From an uncultured bacterium (GTDB lineage: Bacteria; Bacillota; Negativicutes; Veillonellales; Veillonellaceae): a stretch of 64,000 nucleotides of DNA. The stretch spans positions 54,691-118,690 of the forward strand of contig CAJMLW010000002.1 of assembly GCA_905214495.1 (NCBI GenBank), in the 5' to 3' direction. Below are positions 51,211 to 61,717 of the stretch, in pieces (the first letter of the stretch is position 1; each line of letters begins with the position of its first letter). Below the pieces are notes generated by a model. It was not told where the DNA came from. It searched no databases and saw only the letters and a list, made by a program, of their open reading frames with translations. Position numbers and translations under genes: made by a program.

Positions 51211-53520
51211 ATGAATTTACTCGAAGTAGGTATTCCTACCGTTCCCCTTAGAGGGATGGTTGTATATCCGAATATCGTGATTCACCTCGATATCGGTCGA
51301 GACAAATCCATCAAAGCGGTAGAAGCCGCAATGAACGAAGATCGCATTATGGCAGTGGTATCCCAAAAGGATGATTCTGTAGATGCACCTACCGTTCATG
51401 ATTTAGCCCAAATGGGTACACTTGTAAAAATTAAACAAATGTTGCGCTTACCAGGTGGTATTGTTCGTGTTCTCGTTGAAGGTATTACTCGTATTCGTGT
51501 TATGAACATTACGAGCATGGATCCTTATTATGTAGGAGACTATGAACGTGTAGCATCCATTTTCGAAGATGATGTAGAACTTGAGGCGTATCGTCGTTTA
51601 GTACAGTCTAAATTCAATGAATGGGCTGATGAAGCTAAAACGATTACTGAAGAAGGCGTTACACGCGTTATGGAATTGCGTGACCCTTGTGAATTAGCTG
51701 ATCAAGTAGCATTTATGCTGCCTGTTAATAATGCAAAACGACAAGAGTTACTAGAAGAATTATCTGTTGCAAGACGATTAAACATGATTGTAGGCATTCT
51801 TAATATGGAATTACAAATTTCTGATTTGGAAAATTCCATCAACAATCAAGTTCGTCAAGCTATGGAAAAAACACAAAAAGAATATTTCTTGCGTGAAAAA
51901 ATTCGCGTCATTCATGATGAATTAGGCGATAAAGGCGACCCTGAGGAAGAAGCGGATGAATTAAGAGAGCAATTAAAAGCTCTTAATTTGAGCGAAGAGG
52001 TTCACAATCGTATCGATAAAGAAATTTCTCGCTATAGCCGCATGCCACAAATGATGCCAGAAGCGACCATTCTTAGAAATTATCTTGACTGGGTGCTAAG
52101 CTTACCATGGAACGATGTTACCGATGATCGTCTAGATATCAATGAAGCTAAAGATATTTTAGAGGCTGATCATTATGGCTTAGAAAAGGTTAAGAAACGT
52201 ATCTTAGAATTCTTGGCAGTTCGCAAATTGACAGGTAAGAATAGCGGTTCCATCCTTTGCTTAGTAGGACCTCCTGGTGTTGGTAAAACATCGTTAGCTT
52301 CATCCATTGCTAAAGCGATGAATCGTAAATTCGTACGCGCATCCTTAGGCGGCGTTCGCGATGAAGCTGAAATTCGTGGTCATCGTCGTACATACATTGG
52401 CGCATTGCCAGGTCGTATGATTCAAGGCATTAAAAATGCAGGTACACGTAATCCTGTATTCTTGCTCGATGAAATTGATAAATTGGCATCCGATTATAAA
52501 GGTGATCCATCTTCTGCATTATTAGAAGTATTGGATCCGGAACAAAATAGTACATTTAGTGATCATTTTATTGAAATTCCATTTGATTTCTCCGATGTAT
52601 TCTGGATTACTACGGCGAATGTGGCCTCTAATATTCCAGGCCCATTATTAGACCGTATGGAAATTATTGAGCTTTCAAGCTACATGGAAGATGAAAAATT
52701 AGAAATCGCTAAGCGCTATTTAGCACCTAAACAAATCGAAAAGAACGGTTTAAAAGATAATAAGATTAAACTATCTGATGCAGTGTTAAAGAAAATTGTA
52801 TCCGAATATACTCGTGAAGCTGGTGTTCGTACCTTGGAAAAAACTATCGCTAAAGTATGCCGAAAAATGGCTTACCAAGTGGTAGAACAAGATATTGAAA
52901 TTCCGAAGGTTTCCGTCAAGAATTTACACGAATACTTAGGCGCGCCTATCTTTATCGATCAAGAGCGTGAAAAGAAACCTCAAGTGGGCTATGTTAACGG
53001 ACTTGCTTGGACCTCTGTAGGTGGTGTAGTATTACCTTGTGAAGCGACAACAATGGCAGGGACTGGTAAATTAGCACTAACCGGTAGCCTTGGTAAAGTA
53101 ATGCAAGAATCCGGTCATGCTGCTATGAGCTATATTCGTCATAATGCAAAATCCTTGAAAATCGATGAAGAATTCTATAAAAAGTTAGACATTCACGTTC
53201 ATCTTCCAGAAGGGGCAACACCAAAGGATGGTCCTTCTGCAGGGATTACGATGACATTAGCAATGGTATCTGCCTTGACGGGACGTAAGGTGCGCGCTGA
53301 TCTCGCTATGACCGGTGAAATCACATTGCGTGGCCGCGTATTACCAATTGGCGGTCTTAAAGAGAAATTGTTGGCAGCATTGTCATATGGTGTGAAAGAG
53401 GTTTTAATTCCAAAAGGTAATGAAAAGGATATTCCTGAATTACCAGATAGTGTAAAAGAAGGTCTTATCATCACACCTGTTAAGACAATGGATGAAGTTT
53501 TAGCAAAGGCACTTGTATAA
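51211..53520 (+). CDS. lon: ATP-dependent protease Lon
   Basis: Quality-control protease of 769 residues. N-terminal substrate-binding domain (VPLRGMVVYPN), AAA+ module with GPPGVGKTSLA and FLLDEIDKL, and a C-terminal protease domain with the Ser676-Lys719 dyad in PKDGPSAG and GGLKEKLLAA. TTGGAGG precedes the ATG. Its stop codon shares a base with the engB start (TAATG). Confidence 0.96.
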   Translation: MNLLEVGIPTVPLRGMVVYPNIVIHLDIGRDKSIKAVEAAMNEDRIMAVVSQKDDSVDAPTVHDLAQMGTLVKIKQMLRLPGGIVRVLVEGITRIRVMNITSMDPYYVGDYERVASIFEDDVELEAYRRLVQSKFNEWADEAKTITEEGVTRVMELRDPCELADQVAFMLPVNNAKRQELLEELSVARRLNMIVGILNMELQISDLENSINNQVRQAMEKTQKEYFLREKIRVIHDELGDKGDPEEEADELREQLKALNLSEEVHNRIDKEISRYSRMPQMMPEATILRNYLDWVLSLPWNDVTDDRLDINEAKDILEADHYGLEKVKKRILEFLAVRKLTGKNSGSILCLVGPPGVGKTSLASSIAKAMNRKFVRASLGGVRDEAEIRGHRRTYIGALPGRMIQGIKNAGTRNPVFLLDEIDKLASDYKGDPSSALLEVLDPEQNSTFSDHFIEIPFDFSDVFWITTANVASNIPGPLLDRMEIIELSSYMEDEKLEIAKRYLAPKQIEKNGLKDNKIKLSDAVLKKIVSEYTREAGVRTLEKTIAKVCRKMAYQVVEQDIEIPKVSVKNLHEYLGAPIFIDQEREKKPQVGYVNGLAWTSVGGVVLPCEATTMAGTGKLALTGSLGKVMQESGHAAMSYIRHNAKSLKIDEEFYKKLDIHVHLPEGATPKDGPSAGITMTLAMVSALTGRKVRADLAMTGEITLRGRVLPIGGLKEKLLAALSYGVKEVLIPKGNEKDIPELPDSVKEGLIITPVKTMDEVLAKALV

Positions 53521-54218
53521 TGCAAAAGAAGAAAAAATCCACAAAACATATGGGGCCGAAACCACAATATACAAGAAAAGAAATTAAGGGGCCTCGCATT
53601 ATAGCAGCAAAATATAATACATCCTGTGTAAAAGCAGATCAATATCCTGAAGGGGATACGGTAGAAGTAGCCTTTTTAGGACGCTCTAATGTGGGCAAAT
53701 CCTCATTGATTAATTCTTTGTGTAATTATCGTGGTCTTGCTCTTGTGAGTGGACAGCCAGGGAAAACAAAGACGATAAACTATTTTGATATTGAATCAAA
53801 AGAGGATATTAGTGAAACTGAAGAACGTCGGTACCACTGGTTCTTAGTGGATTTGCCTGGATATGGTTTTGCAAAGACGAATAAAGATAATCGCAATATG
53901 TGGTCATCATTTATATCTGATTATATATTGCATTCTGAACGATTAATGTTATTATGCTTGCTTATCGATGGGCGTCATCCAGAGATGCCTATCGATAAAG
54001 TAGCATTTGATTGGCTCGTTGAGGCCGGTGTGCCTCTTCAAATCGTGGTGACGAAGGTAGATAAGCTTAATGCTAAAGAGAAATCCGTAAATTTAGCAAA
54101 AATTAAAGCTATGTATCCAACTGATTCTCCACCGATTATGTATAGCTCATTAAAACATACGGGCCGTGAGTTATTGCAGCAACGAATTAATCAAGTACTA
54201 GTAGGGGAGGAAGCATGA
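53520..54218 (+). CDS. engB: Ribosome biogenesis GTPase EngB (YsxC/YihA)
   Basis: Essential GTPase for large-subunit assembly. 232 residues, longer than the usual 195-210 because of a very basic N-terminal extension (MQKKKKSTKHMGPKPQYTRK) of about 30 residues. G1 GRSNVGKSSL, G3 DLPGYGF, G4 TKVDKL and G5 YSSLK are intact. It overlaps lon by one base and the prenyltransferase gene by four. Confidence 0.94.
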   Translation: MQKKKKSTKHMGPKPQYTRKEIKGPRIIAAKYNTSCVKADQYPEGDTVEVAFLGRSNVGKSSLINSLCNYRGLALVSGQPGKTKTINYFDIESKEDISETEERRYHWFLVDLPGYGFAKTNKDNRNMWSSFISDYILHSERLMLLCLLIDGRHPEMPIDKVAFDWLVEAGVPLQIVVTKVDKLNAKEKSVNLAKIKAMYPTDSPPIMYSSLKHTGRELLQQRINQVLVGEEA

Positions 54219-55186
54219 GTAATTCAAACCAATTAGAGATGATGGAACGCATCGCTCTTGATTTAGAGGGTGTTGAACGTGCTCTTGCGTCATCCTTTAA
54301 CACAGGGTCTGAAGATTTTAATACACTGATTAGACCTTTATCCGAAGCCGGCGGTAAACGTTTGCGCGCGCAATTATGCTTGCTCATCGCCAATGCGGGT
54401 ACATCAGTAGAGGCGGAACGTATTAAGATTGCAGAAGCTGTAGAAATGTTACACCTAGCGACGTTGATTCATGATGATGTCTTAGATCAAGCGGAAATAC
54501 GTCGCGGTGAAGAGACAATTCATAAGCACAAAGGCAATAAGGTTGCCATTTTAAGTGGTGACTATTTATTTGCTAAGGCGTTCCGTATCGTATCCGAAAT
54601 GCCACATATGGAATATTTAAAGATTTTTTCTCATATCATCACCTGTCTTGTGGAAGGTGAATTTATGCAAATGGAAGATGTGTATCGCATTGACCAAGGC
54701 ATAGACCGATATATGACAAAGACGCAAAAGAAAACAGCCGACTTTATGGAGGGCTGCATGGAACTAGGGGGTCTGTTAGGTGGCTGGTCTAGTGATGAAA
54801 TTATGTACCTAAAGCGATATGGCCATGCGTTGGGGATGGCGTTCCAAATTACCGATGATATTATGGATTATCGCGAAACCTCAGACACGACAGGCAAACC
54901 TGTGGGGAATGACCTTCGAGAGGGCTTGTTAACCTATCCATTGCTTAGTATCGTTAATGAAAGCAATCAGAATCAGTTGTTGCAAGATATTAAGAACCTT
55001 AATCATGGCGGTAATGAACAAGAGATTATCGATTATGTTATCGCTCAGGGAGGTATAGATAATACATTACGGGTCGCACAACAATATTGTGATGATGCGT
55101 TATCTGCATTACAATCTATACGTGATTTTGATGGCAAAGAGTTTTTAGTATTAGCTGTTCAAAACTTAGCAGATAGAAAGGTATAA
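54215..55186 (+). CDS. Polyprenyl diphosphate synthase
   Basis: Trans-prenyltransferase of 323 residues that elongates isoprenoid chains. First aspartate-rich motif LIHDDVLDQA and second motif ITDDIMDY, GGKRLRAQL near the N-terminus, and GLLTYPLLS. The bulky or small residues that set chain length cannot be judged surely; family members of this size usually make hepta- or octaprenyl diphosphate for quinones, which suits a menaquinone-using anaerobe. It overlaps engB by 4 bp and precedes tatC by 1 bp. Confidence 0.88.
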   Translation: MSNSNQLEMMERIALDLEGVERALASSFNTGSEDFNTLIRPLSEAGGKRLRAQLCLLIANAGTSVEAERIKIAEAVEMLHLATLIHDDVLDQAEIRRGEETIHKHKGNKVAILSGDYLFAKAFRIVSEMPHMEYLKIFSHIITCLVEGEFMQMEDVYRIDQGIDRYMTKTQKKTADFMEGCMELGGLLGGWSSDEIMYLKRYGHALGMAFQITDDIMDYRETSDTTGKPVGNDLREGLLTYPLLSIVNESNQNQLLQDIKNLNHGGNEQEIIDYVIAQGGIDNTLRVAQQYCDDALSALQSIRDFDGKEFLVLAVQNLADRKV

Positions 55187-55187
55187 T

Positions 55188-56072
55188 ATGGAGGCCTTCG
55201 AACCTAAAGATTTCGAATATCCCATAAAGAAACCTTCATTTGATAGCGTAGTTCGACAAAAGCGTCGAGAGCAAGTACAAAAAGCAGAACAAGAGCAATA
55301 TGCCGTGGTAAATACTGAACAGGAAGGTGAGGTTTCAGAGCCGTTATATACGGAGATGGAACAAAAGATGATGGATGAAGCAGCCAATTTATCGTTGGTA
55401 GGACATTTATCAGAACTTCGTAGACGTATAATAATTATGGTGGTTGCTATTATTATAGGAACGGGCATTGCCTATTATTATGTAGATGTATTATTAGATA
55501 TTTTATTGGCCCCTGCAGGCAAATTATATTATATGCGCCCTACGGAAGCCTTCTTTACATATATGAAGGTATCCATCGTGGGTGGCATAATCTTGGCATC
55601 GCCTATCATACTGCATCAAATATGGCTCTTTGTGAAACCAGCATTGACAGTTCGTGAGAAACATCTATCAAACTGGATTTTACCAGTAGCCTTTTTGTTG
55701 TTTGTTATAGGTATTTTGTTTTCCTATATCTTAGTGCTGCCTGCTGCGGTTAAGTTTTTTATGGGCTTTGCCACAGATGAATTGCAACCGATGTTTTCCA
55801 TTGGTCAGTATATGGATTTTGTATTGGCCTTTGTACTACCATTCGGCTTTATATTCGAACTGCCATTGGTCATTATCATTATGGGATATTTTAACTTAAT
55901 TACATCCCAATTTTTAAAGAAAAAACGCAAAATATTTATTTTGCTGTCTTTTATAATAGGTGCAGTAATTTCACCTACACCGGATATGTTTTCACAAACT
56001 ATGATTGCATTGCCGATGATATTATTATATGAAACTAGCCTCTTTGTGTTAGCTAAAGTGATGAAACGATAA
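55188..56072 (+). CDS. tatC: Twin-arginine translocase subunit TatC with N-terminal extension
   Basis: Membrane receptor for folded proteins with twin-arginine signals. 294 residues; the first 72 are hydrophilic and Glu/Lys/Gln-rich with no similarity to TatC, then HLSELRRRI begins the six-helix core with RPTEAFFTYMKVS and VLPFGFIFELP. Typical TatC is about 240-260 residues. There is no tatA/B in the window. Start ATG 55188 directly follows the prenyl synthase stop; a later start that would remove the extension lacks a good site. Confidence 0.92.
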   Translation: MEAFEPKDFEYPIKKPSFDSVVRQKRREQVQKAEQEQYAVVNTEQEGEVSEPLYTEMEQKMMDEAANLSLVGHLSELRRRIIIMVVAIIIGTGIAYYYVDVLLDILLAPAGKLYYMRPTEAFFTYMKVSIVGGIILASPIILHQIWLFVKPALTVREKHLSNWILPVAFLLFVIGILFSYILVLPAAVKFFMGFATDELQPMFSIGQYMDFVLAFVLPFGFIFELPLVIIIMGYFNLITSQFLKKKRKIFILLSFIIGAVISPTPDMFSQTMIALPMILLYETSLFVLAKVMKR

Positions 56073-56094
56073 GTACTTACTTTCAGGAGGAACG

Positions 56095-58752
56095 ATGAAA
56101 ACCTACGAAAATTTAACCACCTACAATCCTGGTGAGATCGAAAGTAAATGGTATTCCTATTGGGAAAACCAAGGTTACTTTCACGAAGAAGTAGACACTG
56201 ATAAGGAACCATTTAGCATTGTATTGCCACCTCCAAATGTAACAGGCATGTTGCATATGGGGCATGCGCTAGATAATACATTACAAGATATTTTGATTCG
56301 TTTTAAACGTATGCAAGGTTATAATGTGTTATGGATGCCTGGGACAGACCATGCTGGTATTGCTACACAAATCAAGGTAGAAGAAATGCTCGCTAAAGAA
56401 GAGGGCAAATCTCGCTATGATTTAGGTCGTGAAAAATTCGTAGAACGCGTTTGGAAATGGAAGAAAGAATACGGCGATACCATTGTTAAACAAATTCGCA
56501 GCTTAGGTGCATCCTGTGACTGGAGCCGTGAACGCTTTACATTGGATGAAGGCTACTATCATGCAGTGCGTGAAGTATTTGTAAGCCTTTATGAAAAAGG
56601 ATTAATCTATCGCGGTGAACGTATCATTAACTGGTGTCCTCGTTGTGCCACTGCTTTATCAGATGTTGAAGTAGAACATGAGGACGAACATGGCCATTTA
56701 TGGCATATTAAATATCCTGTAAAAGGTGAAGATAATCGTTTCGTTATTGTTGCTACAACTCGTCCTGAAACAATGTTCGGTGACGTAGCGGTAGCCGTAA
56801 ATCCTGATGATGATCGTTATAAAGATTTAATTGGCAAAACATTGATTTTGCCATTTGTTAATCGAGAAATTCCTGTTATTGCTGATGACTATGTAGATGC
56901 AAGCTTTGGTACAGGTTGTGTAAAAATTACACCAGCCCATGACCCTAACGACTTTGAAATGGGTCAACGTCACAACTTAGAATCCATCGTCGTTATGAAC
57001 AATGATGCGACAATGAACGAAGGTGCTGGTAAATTTAACGGCATGACACGCGAAGAAGCGCGTAAGCAAGTAGTAGCTGAACTTGATGAATTAGGCTTAC
57101 TTGAAAAAATCGAAGATCATGACCATGCAGTTGGCCATTGTTCCCGTTGTAAAACGATCATTGAACCAATGGTTTCTAAACAATGGTTCGTAGATATGAA
57201 ACCTCTTGCAGAGCCAGCATTGAAGGTTGTAAAAGATGGTGAAGTTCAATTTGTTCCTGAACGTTTTACTAAAACATATGTAAATTGGCTCGAAAACATC
57301 CGCGACTGGACGATTTCTCGTCAATTATGGTGGGGGCATCGTATTCCAGCGTGGTATTGTGATGACTGTGGTGAAACGATTGTTAGCCGTGAAGACATTA
57401 CAGAATGCCCTCATTGTCATGGCCATGTAACACAAGATCCAGATGTGCTCGATACATGGTTTAGTTCTGGTTTATGGCCATTTGCTACCATGGGGTGGCC
57501 TAAAGATACAGCAGAGCTTAAACAATGGTATCCAACAAGTGTACTCGTAACTGGTTATGATATTATCTTCTTCTGGGTTGCTCGTATGATTTTCATGGCT
57601 CTTGAGTTTGAACATGAAATTCCATTCAAACATGTATTTATTCATGGTCTTGTACGCGATAGCCAAGGCCGCAAGATGAGTAAATCCTTAGGCAATGGTA
57701 TTAATCCATTAGATGTAATCGGCGAATATGGTGCTGATGCATTGCGCTTTACACTTGTAACAGGCAATACACCGGGCAATGATATGCGTTTCTACATGGA
57801 ACGAGTGGAAGCAAACCGCAACTTTGCAAATAAAATTTGGAATGCTTCTAAATTCGTTCTCATGAATTTGACAAATTATGATGAAAGCTTCGTTCCTACT
57901 GAGGCTGATTTAACATTGGCTGATAAATGGATTGTCGAAAAATACAATGAAACTGTAGCAAGCATTACCGCAAATCTTGATAAATTTGAGCTTGGTGAAG
58001 CGGCTAGTTCCGTATATGATTTCATTTGGAATACGTATTGCGACTGGTACATTGAACTTGCTAAACCTCGTTTATATAGCGATGCTAATGAACGCGATCG
58101 TCGAACTGTACAATATCTGCTTGTAACAATCTTGCGTCATATGCTTGAATTGTTGCACCCATTTATGCCATTCGTTACAGAACACATCTGGCAACACTTG
58201 CCTCATGAAGGTGAAAGCATTGTTATTGCTAAATGGCCAGAAGCGTTAGCTTTCACAAACCTTACAGAGGCTGCACGTCAAATGGAAATCATGATGGATG
58301 CTATTAAAGGTATTCGTAACATGCGCGCCGAAATGAATGTACCTTTGGGCAAAAAAGCCGAAGTTATTGTAGCACCGAATGATGCGTCTATTGCTGAGGC
58401 CGTTGCAGAGCATAGCGATTATTTCGTAACACTTGCATGGGCTGAAAAGGTAACTATTCTAGGTGCTGATGATCCAAAACCTGAAAATGCAACCGTAACT
58501 GTTGTAAATGGTATGGAAGTATATCTTCTCTTGAAGGATCTTATCGATGCAGATAAAGAAAAAGAACGTATCGAAAAAGAAAAAGGTCAAATGCAAAAAG
58601 AAATTGCTCGCTTAGAAGGTAAATTGAGTAATCAAGGTTTCCTTTCAAAAGCACCAGAAGCAGTTGTAGCAAAAGAAAAAGAAAAACTAGAAGAATATAA
58701 ACAAAAACAACAAGCGTTGTTAGAACGTGAAGAATTCTTAAAAACCTTATAG
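56095..58752 (+). CDS. valS: Valyl-tRNA synthetase
   Basis: Class I synthetase of 885 residues. HIGH motif in PPPNVTGMLHMGHAL, KMSKS in GRKMSKSLGNG, the CP1 editing domain with TTRPETMFGDVAV, zinc knuckles (CPRCATALSDVEVE, CDDCGETI..CPHC), and a C-terminal coiled coil from about residue 815 (KEKERIEKEKGQ). AGGAGG precedes the ATG. No T-box leader is present in the 22-bp gap after tatC. Confidence 0.97.
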   Translation: MKTYENLTTYNPGEIESKWYSYWENQGYFHEEVDTDKEPFSIVLPPPNVTGMLHMGHALDNTLQDILIRFKRMQGYNVLWMPGTDHAGIATQIKVEEMLAKEEGKSRYDLGREKFVERVWKWKKEYGDTIVKQIRSLGASCDWSRERFTLDEGYYHAVREVFVSLYEKGLIYRGERIINWCPRCATALSDVEVEHEDEHGHLWHIKYPVKGEDNRFVIVATTRPETMFGDVAVAVNPDDDRYKDLIGKTLILPFVNREIPVIADDYVDASFGTGCVKITPAHDPNDFEMGQRHNLESIVVMNNDATMNEGAGKFNGMTREEARKQVVAELDELGLLEKIEDHDHAVGHCSRCKTIIEPMVSKQWFVDMKPLAEPALKVVKDGEVQFVPERFTKTYVNWLENIRDWTISRQLWWGHRIPAWYCDDCGETIVSREDITECPHCHGHVTQDPDVLDTWFSSGLWPFATMGWPKDTAELKQWYPTSVLVTGYDIIFFWVARMIFMALEFEHEIPFKHVFIHGLVRDSQGRKMSKSLGNGINPLDVIGEYGADALRFTLVTGNTPGNDMRFYMERVEANRNFANKIWNASKFVLMNLTNYDESFVPTEADLTLADKWIVEKYNETVASITANLDKFELGEAASSVYDFIWNTYCDWYIELAKPRLYSDANERDRRTVQYLLVTILRHMLELLHPFMPFVTEHIWQHLPHEGESIVIAKWPEALAFTNLTEAARQMEIMMDAIKGIRNMRAEMNVPLGKKAEVIVAPNDASIAEAVAEHSDYFVTLAWAEKVTILGADDPKPENATVTVVNGMEVYLLLKDLIDADKEKERIEKEKGQMQKEIARLEGKLSNQGFLSKAPEAVVAKEKEKLEEYKQKQQALLEREEFLKTL

Positions 58753-58761
58753 GAGGTTTAT

Positions 58762-60069
58762 ATGACATACGAAGAAGCCTTAACGTATTTAGAAGATACC
58801 TCATCCTTCGGTATAAAACCGGGGTTAGAACGTATTCGTGCATTATTGCAAGCGTTGGGGAATCCTGAACGAGATTATAAAATCATTCATGTTACGGGTA
58901 CAAATGGCAAAGGTTCTGTAACAACCTATATTTCGTATGCTCTATTTACCAGTGGATTACGGGTGGGGCGATTTACATCGCCTCACCTTGAATCTTATAC
59001 GGAGCGTATAGAAATTAATGATGTTCAAATTAGCAAAGACGCTTTTGGCAATTTGATTGATTGTGTTCGACAAGGCGTAGATAAGATCATTGCTGATGGG
59101 GTAGAGCCGCCTACACAATTTGAAATTCTAACGGCCGCAGCATTCCTATTCTTTAAAGAACAAGGTGTAGACTATGCTGTTGTAGAAGCTGGCTTGGGTG
59201 GATTACTGGATTCAACGAATGTTGTGACACCAGTGGTTTCCGTTATTACTAATGTTACCCTTGATCATCAAGCGTATTGTGGCAATACGGTTGAAGAGAT
59301 TGCCAAGCATAAGGCGGGCATTATAAAAGAAGGTGTTCCTGTTGTAACGGCGGCTCAAGAAGGACCATTAAAGATCATTGAAGAGACAGCTGAAGAAAAA
59401 TATGCACCATTATATGTGTTTAACAAAAAGTTTGGTATCGATAGCCGTAGTGTAGTGCCAGGTGGGCAATTGATTACGGTCAGTGCTATTGGTGCACCGC
59501 CTGCTATGTTATTTACAACGATGGCTGGGATTCATCAATCTGTCAATTTGGCTTGTGCATTACAAGCTGTACGCCTAGTTATGGAACATGATGATGCTAT
59601 TAGCGAAGAAACAATGCGTGAAGGTTTTGCTCGTGCTACTTGGGCTGGTCGTTTTGAAATTAAAAAAACGTTGGATCGGACATTTATATTTGATGGTGCC
59701 CACAATGCAGCAGGTGCAGAATCTTTTGGTATGACTTACCATGAATTGTTTGGGGAGACTCCGAAAACAATGGTGATGGCTATTTTGTCAGATAAGGATG
59801 AAATGGGTATTATTCACGAAGTTGTAAAACCAAAAGATACAGTCATTGCAGTGGCTGCACCAACACCACGTACAGAGGTGCCAGAGAAATTGGTAAAAAC
59901 CGTTCGGCAATGTGTGAAAGGGGTAGTGGCACAGACAGAAGATTCTGTGAGCAGTGCTCTTGATTTAGCATTACAATCGACACAAGATGGAGACATCATT
60001 GTCGTGTGTGGATCGTTATATATTCTTGGCGAAGCTCGCGGTTGGTTACAGAACCGTATGAGCCACTAG
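58762..60069 (+). CDS. folC: Folylpolyglutamate synthase / dihydrofolate synthase
   Basis: Adds glutamate to dihydropteroate or folates, retaining folate in the cell. 435 residues with the Mur-ligase fold: VTGTNGKGSVTTYIS, RFTSPHLESYTERI, EAGLGGLLDSTNVV and IFDGAHNAAGAESF. AGGAGG precedes the ATG, 9 bp after valS; valS-folC order is common in Firmicutes. Confidence 0.94.
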   Translation: MTYEEALTYLEDTSSFGIKPGLERIRALLQALGNPERDYKIIHVTGTNGKGSVTTYISYALFTSGLRVGRFTSPHLESYTERIEINDVQISKDAFGNLIDCVRQGVDKIIADGVEPPTQFEILTAAAFLFFKEQGVDYAVVEAGLGGLLDSTNVVTPVVSVITNVTLDHQAYCGNTVEEIAKHKAGIIKEGVPVVTAAQEGPLKIIEETAEEKYAPLYVFNKKFGIDSRSVVPGGQLITVSAIGAPPAMLFTTMAGIHQSVNLACALQAVRLVMEHDDAISEETMREGFARATWAGRFEIKKTLDRTFIFDGAHNAAGAESFGMTYHELFGETPKTMVMAILSDKDEMGIIHEVVKPKDTVIAVAAPTPRTEVPEKLVKTVRQCVKGVVAQTEDSVSSALDLALQSTQDGDIIVVCGSLYILGEARGWLQNRMSH

Positions 60070-60078
60070 GTAATCATT

Positions 60079-61347
60079 ATGGAACACTCATTATTTCCAA
60101 CGGAAACAAAGTTGAAGTTTTATATTGAACGACTCGTTTATGGTGTGGCTATTGCCATGCCACTACAACCGATGGTAGGGGATGTGCTCTTGTGGTTGAC
60201 CGTTGGGCTTGCCATTGTCGATTTAATACGAAGCCGTAGTCTTAGCTTTCCTACGGGCTGGTTGTCTTGGACTGTTATGTTTTTCGTCCTTTGGACGGGT
60301 GTATCAGCTGCCCTTTCCGATAATGCGCAATGGGCTTTGACAAGTTGGTTTTATCAGATTGTGGCCAGTGGCGGTATCTATTATTTAGTACGTACCTATA
60401 TTAGTACGCCAAAACAATGGCGTTATTTTCTTCAATGTACATTGGGAACGGCGATTCTCGTTTGTTGCATTGGTGCTTATGAATATATTTTTATTCCTAA
60501 TCATCATATTAAGGAATGGGTTGATGCCATCCAATTTCCAAAATTGATGCGACGCATGTCGTCAACATTGACGAATCCCAACCTGTTGGGCGCTTACTTG
60601 TTGATGATTCTCAGCGTTAGCATTAGTTATCTATTGGTTTACTGGAAGGGCTTAACCGATAAAATCCTATCGGAGGAATATAAGAAACAAATCTACATGA
60701 TGATTCCCATAGCATTAATACTTTTTGTTACCATGCTATTAACGTATTCACGTGGTATATGGATCAGTTTTGGTGCCATGATTATTTACTGGGGAATTTT
60801 TGTAGAACGTCGTTTATTATTATCCTTGTTAGCCATCCCCATCATTCTATATTTTTATGATGGAGAAATTGCTACTCGTCTTTGGTCTATATTCCAAGGT
60901 CATGATACATCGGCTGATTTACGATGGGCCTTGTGGGATAGCACGATGTACATTGTTCGGGAAAATCCTGTGTGGGGGATTGGGTGGAATACATTTTATT
61001 TAGTATATCCAGAATATAATTATTATATTCAAGGTCCTAATGTATTGATGTATCACGCTCATAATTTATATCTTAATATGTTGGCTGAAATAGGCATACC
61101 AGGACTTATCTCCTTTATAACTGTATTATTAGGTCATGTGGTTACATCTATACGTTTAAAAGGTGATGTATTCCGTAAGGCTGCCTCCATCGGTGTCGGT
61201 GCTTTAGCAGTCGGTGTTCTTGTGAGCGGTTTATCCGATTTTGAATTATATAGTCACCAAGTAACGATTACATTCTGGTTATTGCTAGGGTGGGTAGGTG
61301 CTTTTGTGAAAGTTCAACAAAATCAGACTAAAATCAATCATAATTAA
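60079..61347 (+). CDS. O-antigen ligase / polymerase family membrane protein
   Basis: Polytopic membrane protein of 422 residues with ten or more hydrophobic segments and a periplasmic loop. The Wzy_C-type signature TYSRGIWISFGAMI, ENPVWGIGWNTF and HAHNLYLNMLAEIGIPGL are typical of WaaL/Wzy enzymes, which attach or polymerise surface glycans in diderm envelopes. No other glycan genes adjoin, so its acceptor is unknown. It starts 9 bp after folC and ends before a long terminator. Confidence 0.85.
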   Translation: MEHSLFPTETKLKFYIERLVYGVAIAMPLQPMVGDVLLWLTVGLAIVDLIRSRSLSFPTGWLSWTVMFFVLWTGVSAALSDNAQWALTSWFYQIVASGGIYYLVRTYISTPKQWRYFLQCTLGTAILVCCIGAYEYIFIPNHHIKEWVDAIQFPKLMRRMSSTLTNPNLLGAYLLMILSVSISYLLVYWKGLTDKILSEEYKKQIYMMIPIALILFVTMLLTYSRGIWISFGAMIIYWGIFVERRLLLSLLAIPIILYFYDGEIATRLWSIFQGHDTSADLRWALWDSTMYIVRENPVWGIGWNTFYLVYPEYNYYIQGPNVLMYHAHNLYLNMLAEIGIPGLISFITVLLGHVVTSIRLKGDVFRKAASIGVGALAVGVLVSGLSDFELYSHQVTITFWLLLGWVGAFVKVQQNQTKINHN

Positions 61348-61400
61348 AATGCATCGAAAAAAATCGAAATTATTGTGGTATGTATAATACAAATTAGAAT

Positions 61401-61459
61401 AAGAGTGAATTGAAGAGAATCTATATATTGTATAGAGAATCTTCGATTTACTCTTTTTT
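61401..61459 (+). terminator. Long terminator hairpin
   Basis: AAGAGTGAATTGAAGA (61401-61416) pairs with TCTTCGATTTACTCTT (61440-61455) with G-U pairs; TCTATA/TATAGA pair inside; a T run follows. The stretch 61348-61717 holds only this, the promoter below, and AT-rich DNA. Confidence 0.85.
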
Positions 61460-61609
61460 AACTATATATATAAAATTATAAAAATATATCTATAATTCCT
61501 GAGAGTTATAACGATGTGAATTAAATTTATCCAAAAAATGGAAAATCTATGACTTTTGGTTATAATACACTGTAAATATGTGATAAAAAATACATTTTAT
61601 GCATATAAG

Positions 61610-61638
61610 TTGACAATGCGATTGTAAAAGCATACGAT
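61610..61638 (+). promoter_or_regulatory. Promoter of the propionate-pathway genes
   Basis: TTGACA (61610-61615), a 17-bp spacer and TACGAT (61633-61638). In the transcript leader a 7-bp stem TGGTTTA/TAGACCA (about 61645-61670) precedes the ribosome binding site TAAGGAG, and may stabilise the mRNA. Confidence 0.7.
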
Positions 61639-61717
61639 GAGATTGGTTTAAGGAACGGTTTAGACCAAGAAATTGATCAACTGTCGTTTAACAAGGTGAT
61701 TTTAAGGAGATGGTACG

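Noticed and set aside
56073..56094. T-box leader for valS
   Set aside because: The gap after tatC is only 22 bp and carries just a ribosome binding site; no T-box sequence is seen before glnS or thrC either.
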